This document shows positions 24,201 to 33,114 of a stretch of 64,000 nucleotides of DNA, in pieces; position 1 is the stretch's first letter; the number at the start of each line of letters is the position of its first letter. The stretch lies in assembly GCA_916048095.2 (NCBI GenBank), contig OU696584.1, positions 2,101,317-2,165,316 of the forward strand. The letters are read 5' to 3'. Both the position numbers and the translations under genes were made by a program. Origin of the DNA: Sacculina carcini. Its lineage: Eukaryota; Arthropoda; Thecostraca; Sacculinidae. Under the pieces are notes generated by a model. That model did no database searches, was not told the DNA's origin, and was given only the letters and a program-made list of their open reading frames with translations.

Positions 24201-24302
24201 AACACTCACCTCACAGTTCATTGAGCCACCGGTGGAAGTGACCGAGTTTCGACTATGCCGAGAAGATAACCACAATTAAAGATCCTGAGTCATGGCACCA
24301 AA
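21231..24302. other. Interior of the LTR element, no protein recognised
   Basis: AT-rich. On the minus strand near 22,290-22,210 a short stretch reads like coding sequence ('MEDGRIYDIHNEVLQVFAQ') but soon breaks and is not recognised. A (TATATTAT)-rich tract lies at 23,230-23,330. Confidence 0.5.
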
Positions 24303-24990
24303 TGTAACGATGATGATGATGATAATAATATGTTGTTATGTTGATCTTCGTTTGGCTGATCGTGAAGTCTTGATAGTTCCTCTTGATGTTGTGTTCCGCG
24401 ATAACAAATAATGATCACCCAGTCGAAGTTGAATTGTATATTCTCAGCAATCAGTCAATCTACGTTAAAGTTATTCTTAAATCTAATGAATTAATTACGG
24501 CTTGCCTGAGTGAGTGGTGAGTCCTACCTCGCACGTCGACAGTCCAACCAAAACTAACTGACCCACCAACAAGCACAGCCAAAGTACCCCTTTCTTCTCA
24601 TTAAACCCCGGGTTATATACCTACGAACACACGTCGTTGGCACCATATTTCGCAAGCAATTGCCAGCTGGCCAAACTGCTCGAACTACACAACCGGGACA
24701 CAAGCTATTTCTAAACGCGATTTGACAGTACACAGGCGTGTTGCCTCGAGATGATCAGCCAAGTCAAACGTACAAAAAAAGGGTCATTAATTACTGTCAC
24801 ACATACTCCGCTTAGAGCCAAACATACCAGGCACCGTGTATACTGGCGTCGCTCTAACACATAAATTTGCCTAACGACAGCTGCACAAGCAAGCTGCGAA
24901 AGAACGAGAACGTAAACTGAGAAAGAGAGAGAGAAAGAAAACTGAGTAAACTGACAGATAGAAAACTGGTCTGATTATAACTTTGTTATA
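24303..24990 (+). repeat. LTR (right copy), 688 bp
   Basis: Direct repeat of 20,543-21,230 with the same length and termini. It is followed by the CCTCT target duplication. Confidence 0.9.
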
Positions 24991-25626
24991 CCTCTGCGCT
25001 GGTCCCCACATGACTTCCGCATTTCCAGACACAACAAAGGTGAGGTGCATTAACTGCTCCAATCATGGACGCCCAGCTGATCATCCGGCATTTTCACCAA
25101 AATGTCCGTCGCTTTTGGCCGTACAAAACTCCATTCGTGAACGCACTCTTTCTGCGCCTCTTTCTCACTCTCCAACTCATTCCCTTGCTGCAATATCGGC
25201 GGTGTCTGCTTGACTACCATAGTCACATTGTCTCTCCTCCACTGCCACCTCTCTTTATCAGAATTCGTTCTCTAGGTCTCCTTCGCTCACGTTTGCTTTT
25301 TTTAAATATCAGGTATTGCCGTTATAAAGCTCACTATTATCCCATCTATGTTCATCACACAATATTGATATACTTTGCCTAACAGAAACTTGGCTTTTTG
25401 ATACCGACATCTCTTCTTTTGTTGCTCATATACCTAGTAGTTTTGCTTTTCTTCACATGTCTCGTTCAAGTCTCATCTGCTTCCGTGGCGGTGGTGTTGG
25501 CTGTATCTATGCGAAATCACTGTCCCTCTTGCTAATTCCTGACCTTAAATCTGCTTATTCTTCTTTTGAATTCATTGCCCTTGCATTGTCCGTACCTTAT
25601 CTTCCTAAATTCTGCATAATTGCTGT
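24991..25626 (+). pseudogene. Non-LTR retrotransposon: gag zinc knuckles and EEP start
   Basis: 'CAGPHMTSAF' and 'VRCINCSNHGRPADH' (24,995-25,085) are tandem CCHC-like knuckles, one Cys replaced by Phe, followed by 'FSPKCP'. From about 25,365, translated in shifting frames, comes the EEP start ('LCLTETWLFDTD', 'SFAFLHMSRSS', 'GGGVGCIYAKSLSLLL', 'YLPKFCIIAV'). The gene is cut at 25,626 by the end of Polinton B, and the rest of the element is not in the window. Confidence 0.65.
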
Positions 25627-25899
25627 AGTAGTAGGCTGCTACACTTTGTGACATTTGCAGGGAGTGGGGGGAGGGGGTTTTTGCACGGTTTAGCCCCGCT
25701 TCCTTATGACGTCATTTTTGCACACTCAGGTGGCGCCCTCTATACCTGACCAGTAGCGCCGCCTATACCTGACCTGACCGGAAGTGGTGCCATCTATGGT
25801 GAGCGTTGGTATCTGTGAACGCAGCAGCGACGTCTATACATATTTGAATCAATTTATTTATTAATTCATTTATTCATATATTTATTTATTTTATTTATT

Positions 25900-26754
25900 T
25901 GTAACAATGTATATATTTCATGCGGTGTTGTATATAACTTGTATTCTTATATCTTTATTTAGTAATCGTTGATTGTTTTGTGCATTGTGTATTGTATGTT
26001 GTGCATTGAAAGTGACATAGGATTGAAGTTAGGACAGGAAGTGAAGCGTAAACACATGCATCACCGTCAACACAGTAGGTTAGAATACAGAACACAGCAT
26101 TGGTTGCACACACGTAGACACACACACATACACTGTAAGACATTAAGAGAAAACCAGAAAAGCACGGGCACACGCATATATCACTCACACCAGTGTGTAA
26201 GACTATGTGCGTGTTGCATTGTGGTGACCTTGCGGACCGTAAATAATGAGGTCGTGCACAAATAGGAGATAGAGAATTAAGTAGGCGGCGCTAGCTAGCA
26301 CTATATAAGTACAGTGTTTTCACCATTCGGGATGGAGATAGGAATAGAAGAGCAGCGGCAGTAGAGATATGGAGTAGATAAGAGAGACAATAGATAAGTT
26401 GGCAGCAGTTTAGTAGAGCAGTTCAGTAGAGAAGTTCAGTACAGAAGTGGAGAGGATCAGAGGGAGAATGGAACGAAACAGAGTATAGCAACACCAGAGG
26501 AGAGAACAAGAGAACAGATAGGAAGACAGACAGGAGAGACAGACTAGCAGATACAGGCAGAACAGATAGGATAGAACATTGAACATAACGTTAGGACCGA
26601 TAGAGTTAAGAACTGCAACCTTCAATATCACGACGAAATACATTGTTTCAACAAAACAACTGTTTGGAATCGGACATCAAGCGTTATCGCGGCGCACAAC
26701 GTTAAGAGGCCTGCTCCACTAGAATTGTGACGACTGATAAACAACAATGTTACA
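25900..26754. mobile_element. Solo LTR inside the Polinton B terminal repeat
   Basis: 855 bp starting TGTAACAATG and ending CAATGTTACA, flanked by TTATT on both sides (25,895-25,899 and 26,755-26,759), with a TATATAAG promoter-like box near 26,303. It interrupts sequence that is continuous in Polinton A's repeat. The flanks are low-complexity AT, so the duplication is weak evidence alone; the TG...CA inverted ends support the call. Confidence 0.6.
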
Positions 26755-28168
26755 TTATTTTATTTATTTTATTTATTTTATTTATTTTATTTATTTTATT
26801 TATTTTATTTATTTTATTTATTTTATTTATTTTATTTATTTTATTTATTTTATTTATTTTATTTATTTTATTTATTTTATTTATTTTATTTATTTTATTT
26901 ATTTTATTTATTTTATTTATTTTATTTATTTTATTTATTTTATTTATTTTATTTATTTTATTTATTTTATTTATTTTATTTATTTTATTTATTTTATTTA
27001 TTTTATTTATTTTATTTATTTTATTTATTTTATTTATTTTATTTATTTTATTTATTTTATTTATTTTATTTATTTTATTTATTTTATTTATTTTATTTAT
27101 TTTATTTATTTTATTTATTTTATTTATTTTATTTATTTTATTTATTTTATTTATTTTATTTATTTTATTTATTTTATTTATTTTATTTATTTTATTTATT
27201 TTATTTATTTTATTTATTTTATTTATTTTATTTATTTTATTTATTTTATTTATTTTATTTATTTTATTTATTTTATTTATTTTATTTATTTTATTTATTT
27301 TATTTATTTTATTTATTTTATTTATTTTATTTATTTTATTTATTTTATTTATTTTATTTATTTTATTTATTTTATTTATTTTATTTATTTTATTTATTTT
27401 ATTTATTTTATTTATTTTATTTATTTTATTTATTTTATTTATTTTATTTATTTTATTTATTTTATTTATTTTATTTATTTTATTTATTTTATTTATTTTA
27501 TTTATTTTATTTATTTTATTTATTTTATTTATTTTATTTATTTTATTTATTTTATTTATTTTATTTATTTTATTTATTTTATTTATTTTATTTATTTTAT
27601 TTATTTTATTTATTTTATTTATTTTATTTATTTTATTTATTTTATTTATTTTATTTATTTTATTTATTTTATTTATTTTATTTATTGTATTTATTGTATT
27701 TATTGTATTTATTGTATTTATTGTATTTATTTTATTTATTTTATTTATTTTATTTATTTTATTTATTTTATTTATTTTATTTATTTTATTTATTTTATTT
27801 ATTTTATTTATTTTATTTATTTTATTTATTTTATTTATTGTATTTATTGTATTTATTGTATTTATTGTATTTATTGTATTTATTGTATTTATTTTATTTA
27901 TTTTATTTATTTTATTTATTGTATTTATTTTATTTATTTTATTTATTTTATTTATTTTATTTATTTTATTCATTTTATTTATTTTATTCATTTTATTCAT
28001 TTTATTCATTTTATTTATTTTATTTATTTTATTTATTGTATTTATTGTATTTATTGTATTTATTGTATTTATTGTATTTATTTTATTTATTTTATTTATT
28101 TTATTTATTTTATTTATTTTATTTATTTTATTTATTTTATTTATTTTATTTATTTTATTTATCCTATT
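26755..28168. repeat. 9-bp minisatellite, about 157 units
   Basis: Unit TTTTATTTA. Variant units TTGTATTTA occur in blocks of 5 (about 27,686-27,725), 6 (about 27,838-27,890), 1 (about 27,918) and 5 (about 28,036-28,075). A TTTTATTCA variant clusters at about 27,968-28,010. The equivalent site in Polinton A (29,095-29,180) has only about 85 bases of irregular TTTATT sequence, so this is a local expansion. Long open frames across it encode only tripeptide repeats and are not genes. Confidence 0.95.
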
Positions 28169-28219
28169 TATTTCGATTAATTGTGTGTAGTGTGTAGTGT
28201 TGAGTGAAGAAAGTTTTTT

Positions 28220-28291
28220 ACCTGGCTGGGATTCCAACCGAGATCCTCGGGGTTCGAGCAGAGTCTTACGCAGTTCGGCCATTGCAGAGGT
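28220..28291 (-). other. tRNA-like unit, Polinton B left repeat
   Basis: 72 nt on the minus strand with an intact A-box-like TGGCCGAACTG. The B box is altered to GGTTGGAATCC. It points toward the outer end of the element. See the intact versions at 29,228 and 45,418. Confidence 0.6.
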
Positions 28292-28732
28292 TCAAGAGAG
28301 ATGGTTTATATGTGGTATATATAGTGCGCAAGCACGAGTGTACAATTTATTTATAGAATTGTGAGACACTTGTGGCGCACATGATATAATTGTGGCGCAC
28401 GTATTGGGTATATTAATGTTTATTATATTTGGTTATGTTTATTAATTAATTTATAGAATTGTTAGACACTTGTGGCGCACATGATACAATTGTGATGCGC
28501 GTATTGGGCATATTAATGTTTATTATACTTGGTTATGTTAGTTAATTAATTTGTAGAATTGTGAGACACTTGTGACGCACATGATACAATTGTGACGCGT
28601 ATTGGGCATATTAATGTTTATTATATTTGGTTATGTTAATCAATTAATTTATAGAATTGTGAGACAAATGCGGCGCACATGATACAATAGTGGCTCGTAT
28701 TGGGCATATTAATGTTTATTATATTTGGTTAT

Positions 28733-30197
28733 AGTAGTAGGCCGCGACACTTTGTGACATTTGCACTGAGTGGGGGAAGTGGGGAGGGGGAGGGGGGTTT
28801 TTGCACGCTTTAGGCCCCGCCCCCTTATGACGTCACAGGTTTTTGCACGGTTTAGGCTCCGCCCCCTTATGACGTCATTTTTGCACAGGTGGCGCCCTCT
28901 ATACTGGAAGTGGCGCCGCCTATACCTGACCAGTGGCGCCGCCTATACCTGACCAGTGGCGCCGCCTATACCTGACCAGTGGCGCCGCCTATACCTGACC
29001 AGTGGCGCCGCCTATACCTGACCGGAAGTGGTGCCATCTATGGTGAGCGTCGGTACCTGTGAACGCAGCAGCGACATCTATACATATTTAAATCAATTTA
29101 TTTATTTATTAATTCATTTATTTATTTTATTGATTTACTTAATTTAATTTATTTATTTTATTTAATTCATCTTATTTATTTCGATTATTTGTGTGTAGAG
29201 TGTAGTGTCGAGTGAAGAAAGTTTTTTACCTGGCTGGGATTCGAACCGAGGTCCTCGGGGTTCGAGCAGAGTCTTACGCAGTTCGGCCATTGTAGAGGTT
29301 CAAGAGAGATGGTTTAAATGTGGTATATATAGTGCGCAAGCACGAGTGTACAATTAAATTAATTTAGAGAATTGTGAGACAAATGCGGCGCACATGATAC
29401 AATTATGGCGCGCATATTAATGTTTATTATATTTGGTTATGCTAATTAATTTATAGAATTGTGAGACACTTTTGGCGCGCATGATAAAATTGTGACGCGC
29501 ATATTAATGTTTATTATATTTGGTTATGTTAATTAATTAATTTATAGAATTGTGAGACAAATGCGGCGCACATGATACAATTATGGCGCGCATATTAATG
29601 TTTATTATAATTGGTTATGCTAATTAATTTATAGAATTGTGAGACACTTGTGGCGCGCATGATACAATAGTGGCGCGCGTATTTGGTATATTAATGTTTA
29701 TTATATTTGGTTATTCTAATTAATTAATTTATAGAATTGTGAGACACTTGTGGCGCACATGATAAAATTGTGACGCGTATTAGGTATATTAATGTTTATT
29801 ATATTTGGTTATGTTAATTAATTAATTTATAGAATTGTGAGACACTTGTGGCGCACATGATACAATTGTGGCGCACGTATTAATGTTTATTATATTTGGT
29901 TATGAGAATTAAATTAATTTATAGATTTGTGAGACACTTGTGGCGCACATGATACATTAGTGGCGCGCGTATTTGGTATATTATATTAGGTTATGTTAAT
30001 TAATTGTGTTAAAACAAGTTGATTTAAAAATATTTATCAAGTGTGTTTAAACTGCGCATGCGCAGACTTCAGCACGGTATCATGATGTGTGTATTGCATC
30101 ATCCAAGGTGACCTTGAGATGGCGCCAGACTGGCGGGTAATGTGTTTGATGTACTGCGCATGCGCAGGCGTCAGCACGGTATCATGGTGTGTGCATT
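28733..30197 (+). repeat. Polinton A left terminal inverted repeat
   Basis: 1,465 bp, matching 44,702-45,941 in reverse complement. From the outside in: end block, G tract, TGACGTCA-containing units, five 23-bp units with GTGGCGCCGCCTATACCTGA, AT-rich block, tRNA-like unit, seven copies of a subrepeat of about 95 bp with GAATTGTGAGAC, then palindromic CTGCGCATGCGCAG sites. It is about 225 bp longer than the right repeat because of extra subrepeat copies (seven versus five, and five versus three). Confidence 0.9.
29228..29299 (-). other. tRNA-like unit with Pol III A and B boxes (left)
   Basis: Minus strand ACCTCTACAATGGCCGAACT ... ending CCAGCCAGGT. The A box TGGCCGAACTG and B box GGTTCGAATCC both fit the consensus exactly. 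The acceptor stem pairs only over four bases (ACCT/AGGT) and the T arm over about four, so it resembles a tRNA-Leu/Ser-derived promoter more than a working tRNA. It points outward to the element end. Confidence 0.7.
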
Positions 30198-30291
30198 GCA
30201 TCAGCCAAGGTGACCTTGAGATGGCGCCAGACTGGCGGGGAATGTTGTCAATAAAACTGCGCATGCGCTGACGTCAGCACTGCTGACGTCA
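30052..30291. promoter_or_regulatory. NRF-1-like palindromes and CRE-like sites, left inner edge
   Basis: CTGCGCATGCGCAG at 30,052-30,065 and 30,154-30,167, CTGCGCATGCGC at 30,257-30,268, and TGACGTCA at 30,269-30,276 and 30,284-30,291. Between them are two copies of an about 100-bp unit containing GGTGACCTTGAGATGGCGCC. The sites match the animal NRF-1 (GCGCAtGCGC) and CREB/ATF consensus motifs; regulation is inferred only. Confidence 0.5.
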
Positions 30292-30610
30292 GCACGTTAT
30301 CATGGTGTGTGCATTGCACCGAGGTCATGGGGTACTTTGCAGAGTTGCAGAGCTGCTAAGAAAAGCAGAGTTGCTATCACGTGCGCGATGCGTGATTGTG
30401 CACCATCCAAGATGACCTTGAGATGGTGCCATACTGACGGGGAACGTTTCTGTCTTTGCTTTGAGTATAAATATTTCAAAACTGTTTGTTTCAAACCATT
30501 CCGTTGTATTCATTATCAAATACAGTGAAATACAATGTCAACAGATCATACATGATCAAGACTCGTAAACAATTTGGAAGTTCTACAGACATGTCTTGAG
30601 CATCGCCATA
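30292..30610. other. Non-coding left arm of Polinton A
   Basis: Holds a degenerate copy of the GATGACCTTGAGATGG unit (about 30,408-30,428) and a TATAAATA box near 30,468. No gene recognised. Confidence 0.5.
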
Positions 30611-30865
30611 TCATTCGGTGAATGAATGGTATCCGTGCGTTGGCACATGCAATGCACCCTCATTGTCAAATATTGCAAAAAAGTATACTTTATCGCTGTC
30701 GGCGTCAGGGTTACCGAGGTCGTATTCGTGCAGAACAGTTTCCGCTGCCCTTTCCATGCGTTCGAGGAAATGCCTTCTGCATTGATTGTAGGCGTGTTCA
30801 CGGGGTACAACATTGTCAGAGTTGTACCCTTCGTCCTCCGACGACGATCTCAATTCCAATTCCAT
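30611..30865 (-). CDS. Unrecognised small acidic Polinton protein (ORF a)
   Basis: 84 residues from the ATG at 30,865. The N-terminus is acidic and serine-rich ('SSSEDEGYNSDN', residues 7-18), followed by a mixed helix ('RRHFLERMERAAETVLHEYD') and a hydrophobic 'VYFFAIFDNEGALHV' strand-like end. I do not recognise a family. It lies ten bases downstream of ORF b on the same strand, suggesting a shared transcript. The N-terminal third is present in Polinton B at 60,374-60,449, where that copy breaks off. Confidence 0.5.
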   Translation of the reverse strand: MELELRSSSEDEGYNSDNVVPREHAYNQCRRHFLERMERAAETVLHEYDLGNPDADSDKVYFFAIFDNEGALHVPTHGYHSFTE

Positions 30866-30874
30866 GTTTGGGTG

Positions 30875-31174
30875 TTAGCGGGCGCGACGCGGAGCGGCGC
30901 AGCGAGAGCACACGTGTTTACTGATCTGTCGGTCAATCTTCAAAATATAAATGACGTCTGCAGTTTCGTAGATAATTTCGAGATCGGCAGTCCATGTATC
31001 GGGAACGGACACACCGTCCTTGAGTGCTGTAGATAGACACTGTTTGAACGACGTGAATTCCTGGGTCGATTCAGCGAGAATTTGCAGATTGTTTTGCTGA
31101 CCGCCAATATATCGATAATTATAGTTGGGAATTTGTGTAGATGGAGATACGCACGACATGTGCACGTCCGTCAT
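30875..31174 (-). CDS. Unrecognised conserved Polinton protein (ORF b)
   Basis: 99 residues from the ATG at 31,174. 'MSCVSPSTQIPNYNYRYIGG' at the N-terminus is conserved in the divergent Polinton C ('MSCVSPATLVPNYNYRYVGG'), and the C-terminal half ('DTWTADLEIIYETADVIYIL') also has a counterpart there, so the protein is under some constraint. The end is basic (CAAPRRAR). No known domain was recognised. It is divergently arranged with ORF c across a 45-bp tandem array. Polinton B has a TAG in this gene. Confidence 0.6.
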   Translation of the reverse strand: MTDVHMSCVSPSTQIPNYNYRYIGGQQNNLQILAESTQEFTSFKQCLSTALKDGVSVPDTWTADLEIIYETADVIYILKIDRQISKHVCSRCAAPRRAR

Positions 31175-31249
31175 CACCCAAGGTTGGTGAGCAACCAGGG
31201 AAAAATTGTGATATGCGGTACTATATATTCAACAAATTCTAATGCGCAG

Positions 31250-31735
31250 TTGGCATACAACCAAGTCTGAGCAAGTGTTATTGCGCAGTTAGCATACAGA
31301 CATACAGCCAAGTGCTATTGCGCAGTTGGCATACAACCAAGTCTGAGCAAGTGTTATTGCGCAGTTAGCATACAGACATACAGCCAAGTGCTATTGCGCA
31401 GTTAACATACAGACATACAGCCAAGTGCTATTGCGCAGTTAACATACAGACATACAGTCAAGTATGCAAGTGTTATTGCGCAGTTAACATACAGACATAC
31501 AGTCAAGTATGCAAGTGCTATTGCGCAGTTAACATACAGACATACAACCAAGTATGCAAGTGCTATTGCGCAGTTAACATACAGACATACAGTCAAGTAT
31601 GCAAGTGCTATTGCGCAGTTAGCATACAGACATACAGTCAAGTATGCAAGTGCTATTGCGCAGTTAACATACAGACATACAGCCAAGTATGCAAGTCTAA
31701 ACAAGTTCTATTGCGCAGTCAACATATAACTAGCG
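31250..31735. repeat. 45-bp tandem array between divergent genes
   Basis: About eleven units of about 37-45 bp built on CTATTGCGCAGTTAACATAC and AGACATACAGTCAAGTATGC, with partly truncated units at the left. The 45-bp period makes an open frame with a 15-residue repeat on the minus strand that is not a gene. A shorter version exists in Polinton B (59,735-59,995). Its place between ORF b and ORF c suggests a regulatory or replication role. Confidence 0.85.
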
Positions 31736-31834
31736 GTTAGCGACGACAGTCAGTTGAACGAGAGCAGTGGTTGTGAGCTGACGTGTACGCCTCGCTGCTT
31801 GTGAAATTTTCGTCTCAACATATCTCAAGACCTC

Positions 31835-32464
31835 ATGTCGCAAATCCCAAGTTTCAACATGGCATGTGTTAGTATGCCTCAATCGGATCAAGTCGAAACG
31901 ACCGAGAGGATTCTACCGCTGAAGCAGCACGGTGTGAGTTTGGTCACAAATTATCCTACAATATGCGGCAAGCTACTAGAACAACGGATTTGGATACTCT
32001 TTGCGGAGACCAAAGAACCGGTGACCAACGTCGTATTCAGAAAACTGGCCAAGAAACTAGAAAAGCTCATGTCCTTTGAACAGTACTTTGACCCGTATTG
32101 GAACATTCGCACGGCGCGAGTGAAAATATTCAAAAAGAACAGTCGGCTACAAATTGTTTTGGATACTGTCATGAGTCGGGCAATGCGAACCGTGCTGTTG
32201 GATACTATATTCGATAGCATGGATATGAATATCGACTACGTTGCGCTAACGTGCGCAGACGAAACTCAAGTGTTTCAGCCGCCCAACGAAACAAGCAACT
32301 CCATGCGCTGGGCCAAACGAATTACGCTCAGCTACCACATTGACCGCAAGAAATATCTGAAGGAGACACGTCGCTACGAGCCGTTCAATGGCGAGGGATT
32401 TGAACAAGTGCTGGCCGTTGAGGCATCGGGAACCCCGAGACGCAAGAAGAGAAAAGTTTGTTGA
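31835..32464 (+). CDS. Unrecognised conserved Polinton protein (ORF c)
   Basis: 209 residues, the only plus-strand gene of this element. Conserved blocks shared with the divergent copy C (61,690) are 'TERILPL', 'ICGKLLEQRIWILF', 'FEQYFDPYW', 'LQIVLDTVMSR', 'ETQVFQPPNETSNSMRW' and 'KKYLKETRRYE'. It is mixed alpha/beta in character with a basic C-terminus (RRKKRKVC) that looks like a nuclear signal. No family recognised. The gene faces ORF d tail to tail (129 bases apart) and starts just after the tandem array. It is intact here and in C; B has lost its normal stop. Confidence 0.65.
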   Translation: MSQIPSFNMACVSMPQSDQVETTERILPLKQHGVSLVTNYPTICGKLLEQRIWILFAETKEPVTNVVFRKLAKKLEKLMSFEQYFDPYWNIRTARVKIFKKNSRLQIVLDTVMSRAMRTVLLDTIFDSMDMNIDYVALTCADETQVFQPPNETSNSMRWAKRITLSYHIDRKKYLKETRRYEPFNGEGFEQVLAVEASGTPRRKKRKVC

Positions 32465-32592
32465 TTTCATGTTTTACATCGTTTGGATTTATTCGGATGT
32501 TTAACCCGACAACAAATATACATTTGATTTTACCATGTTTGTTTCATTTTGACGCGTATAATAAAAAGTCACTTGTTGAAACTGTCAATTTA

Positions 32593-33114
32593 TTAAAACG
32601 GCAACATGCGAGGCACAGGCATATACATGGCATAGACGATTTTTCCAAAGTATTGACATCTAACAAGGGCACAGTTGGTGGGGAACGTGTGGTCATATGG
32701 GCATGGCGTAACGTATGTGATTGGGGTGGTTCGAACACTTGAGGCGAATTCTGGCGGTAGGACATCTTCCAAGTTTTCAATGTTGAGGGTGAGAAGTTGG
32801 GATAGGCGGTGAGCTTTGTCCAAGCCCTTGGCGTAAATCCGATCAGGAGCTAAGCTCTGGATGAGACGAGTGGCGTCCCGCAGCTGGCGCTCGTACTTTG
32901 TTGTGCTGTAGGGGTTGTAATGGTAGTCCAGTCCGTGCAGCGTGGCGGTCAAATACGTGAAATGTCTGCGCCGTTCAGGGTTGACAACCTGCCGTGGTGC
33001 GGGGAGTATTGTGTGCCACATATACCCGGACATCATGTCGTATATGGCCAGCTCCTTGACGATGAGTTGTGATATCTTATATTGAAACCCTTCGCAGTCG
33101 ATAAGGATAACCAT
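32593..33114 (-). CDS. Possible DnaQ-like exonuclease (ORF d)
   Basis: 173 residues from the ATG at 33,114. 'VILIDCEGFQ' (residues 2-11) gives a D-x-E pair like exonuclease motif I and is followed by 'VKELAIYD'. Later come 'TATLHGLDYHY', 'RIYAKGLDKAHRLSQLL', 'NIENLEDV' and a C-terminal 'CPYDHTFPTNCALVRC' that could bind metal. This order resembles DnaQ/DEDD-type proteins found in invertebrate elements, but the last acidic residue is not clear and copy C has D-x-D instead. It overlaps the protease gene by 82 bases in another frame. It is open in all three Polinton copies. Confidence 0.5.
   Translation of the reverse strand: MVILIDCEGFQYKISQLIVKELAIYDMMSGYMWHTILPAPRQVVNPERRRHFTYLTATLHGLDYHYNPYSTTKYERQLRDATRLIQSLAPDRIYAKGLDKAHRLSQLLTLNIENLEDVLPPEFASSVRTTPITYVTPCPYDHTFPTNCALVRCQYFGKIVYAMYMPVPRMLPF

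Larger units (their letters stand above)
20543..24990 (+). mobile_element. LTR retrotransposon, non-coding interior
   Basis: Two LTRs of 688 bp each (20,543-21,230 and 24,303-24,990) are near identical and flanked by a perfect 5-bp target duplication CCTCT (20,538-20,542 and 24,991-24,995). The 3.07-kb interior shows no gag or pol motif, so it is a non-autonomous (LARD-like) or internally replaced element. Orientation follows LTR similarity to the Gypsy LTR at 14,982. A TTTGGTGCC primer-site-like motif beside the right LTR on the minus strand would argue for the reverse. Near identity of the LTRs implies a recent insertion. Confidence 0.85.
25627..28732 (+). repeat. Polinton B, left terminal inverted repeat (outer part)
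   Basis: Starts AGTAGTAGG and CACTTTGTGACATTTGCA like Polinton A. It carries a TGACGTCA site, GGCGCCCTCTATA units, a solo LTR (25,900-26,754), an expanded 9-bp minisatellite (26,755-28,168), a tRNA-like unit and about four copies of the 95-100-bp subrepeat with GAATTGTGAGACACTTGTGG. It is interrupted at 28,733 by Polinton A and resumes at 45,942. Confidence 0.85.

Noticed and set aside
26727-28282. Very long open frames (about 480-510 codons) on both strands
   Set aside because: They arise from the 9-bp repeat, whose length is a multiple of three; the products are only tripeptide repeats (FIL, NKI).
29228-29299. Functional tRNA gene
   Set aside because: A and B boxes are perfect but the acceptor stem pairs over only four bases and no convincing anticodon arm could be drawn; called tRNA-like instead.
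31402-31704. Minus-strand frame with a 15-residue repeat
   Set aside because: It is produced by the 45-bp tandem array and has no counterpart in Polinton B or C.
31250-31735. CRISPR-like array
   Set aside because: Units are contiguous tandem repeats without unique spacers, in a eukaryotic transposon.
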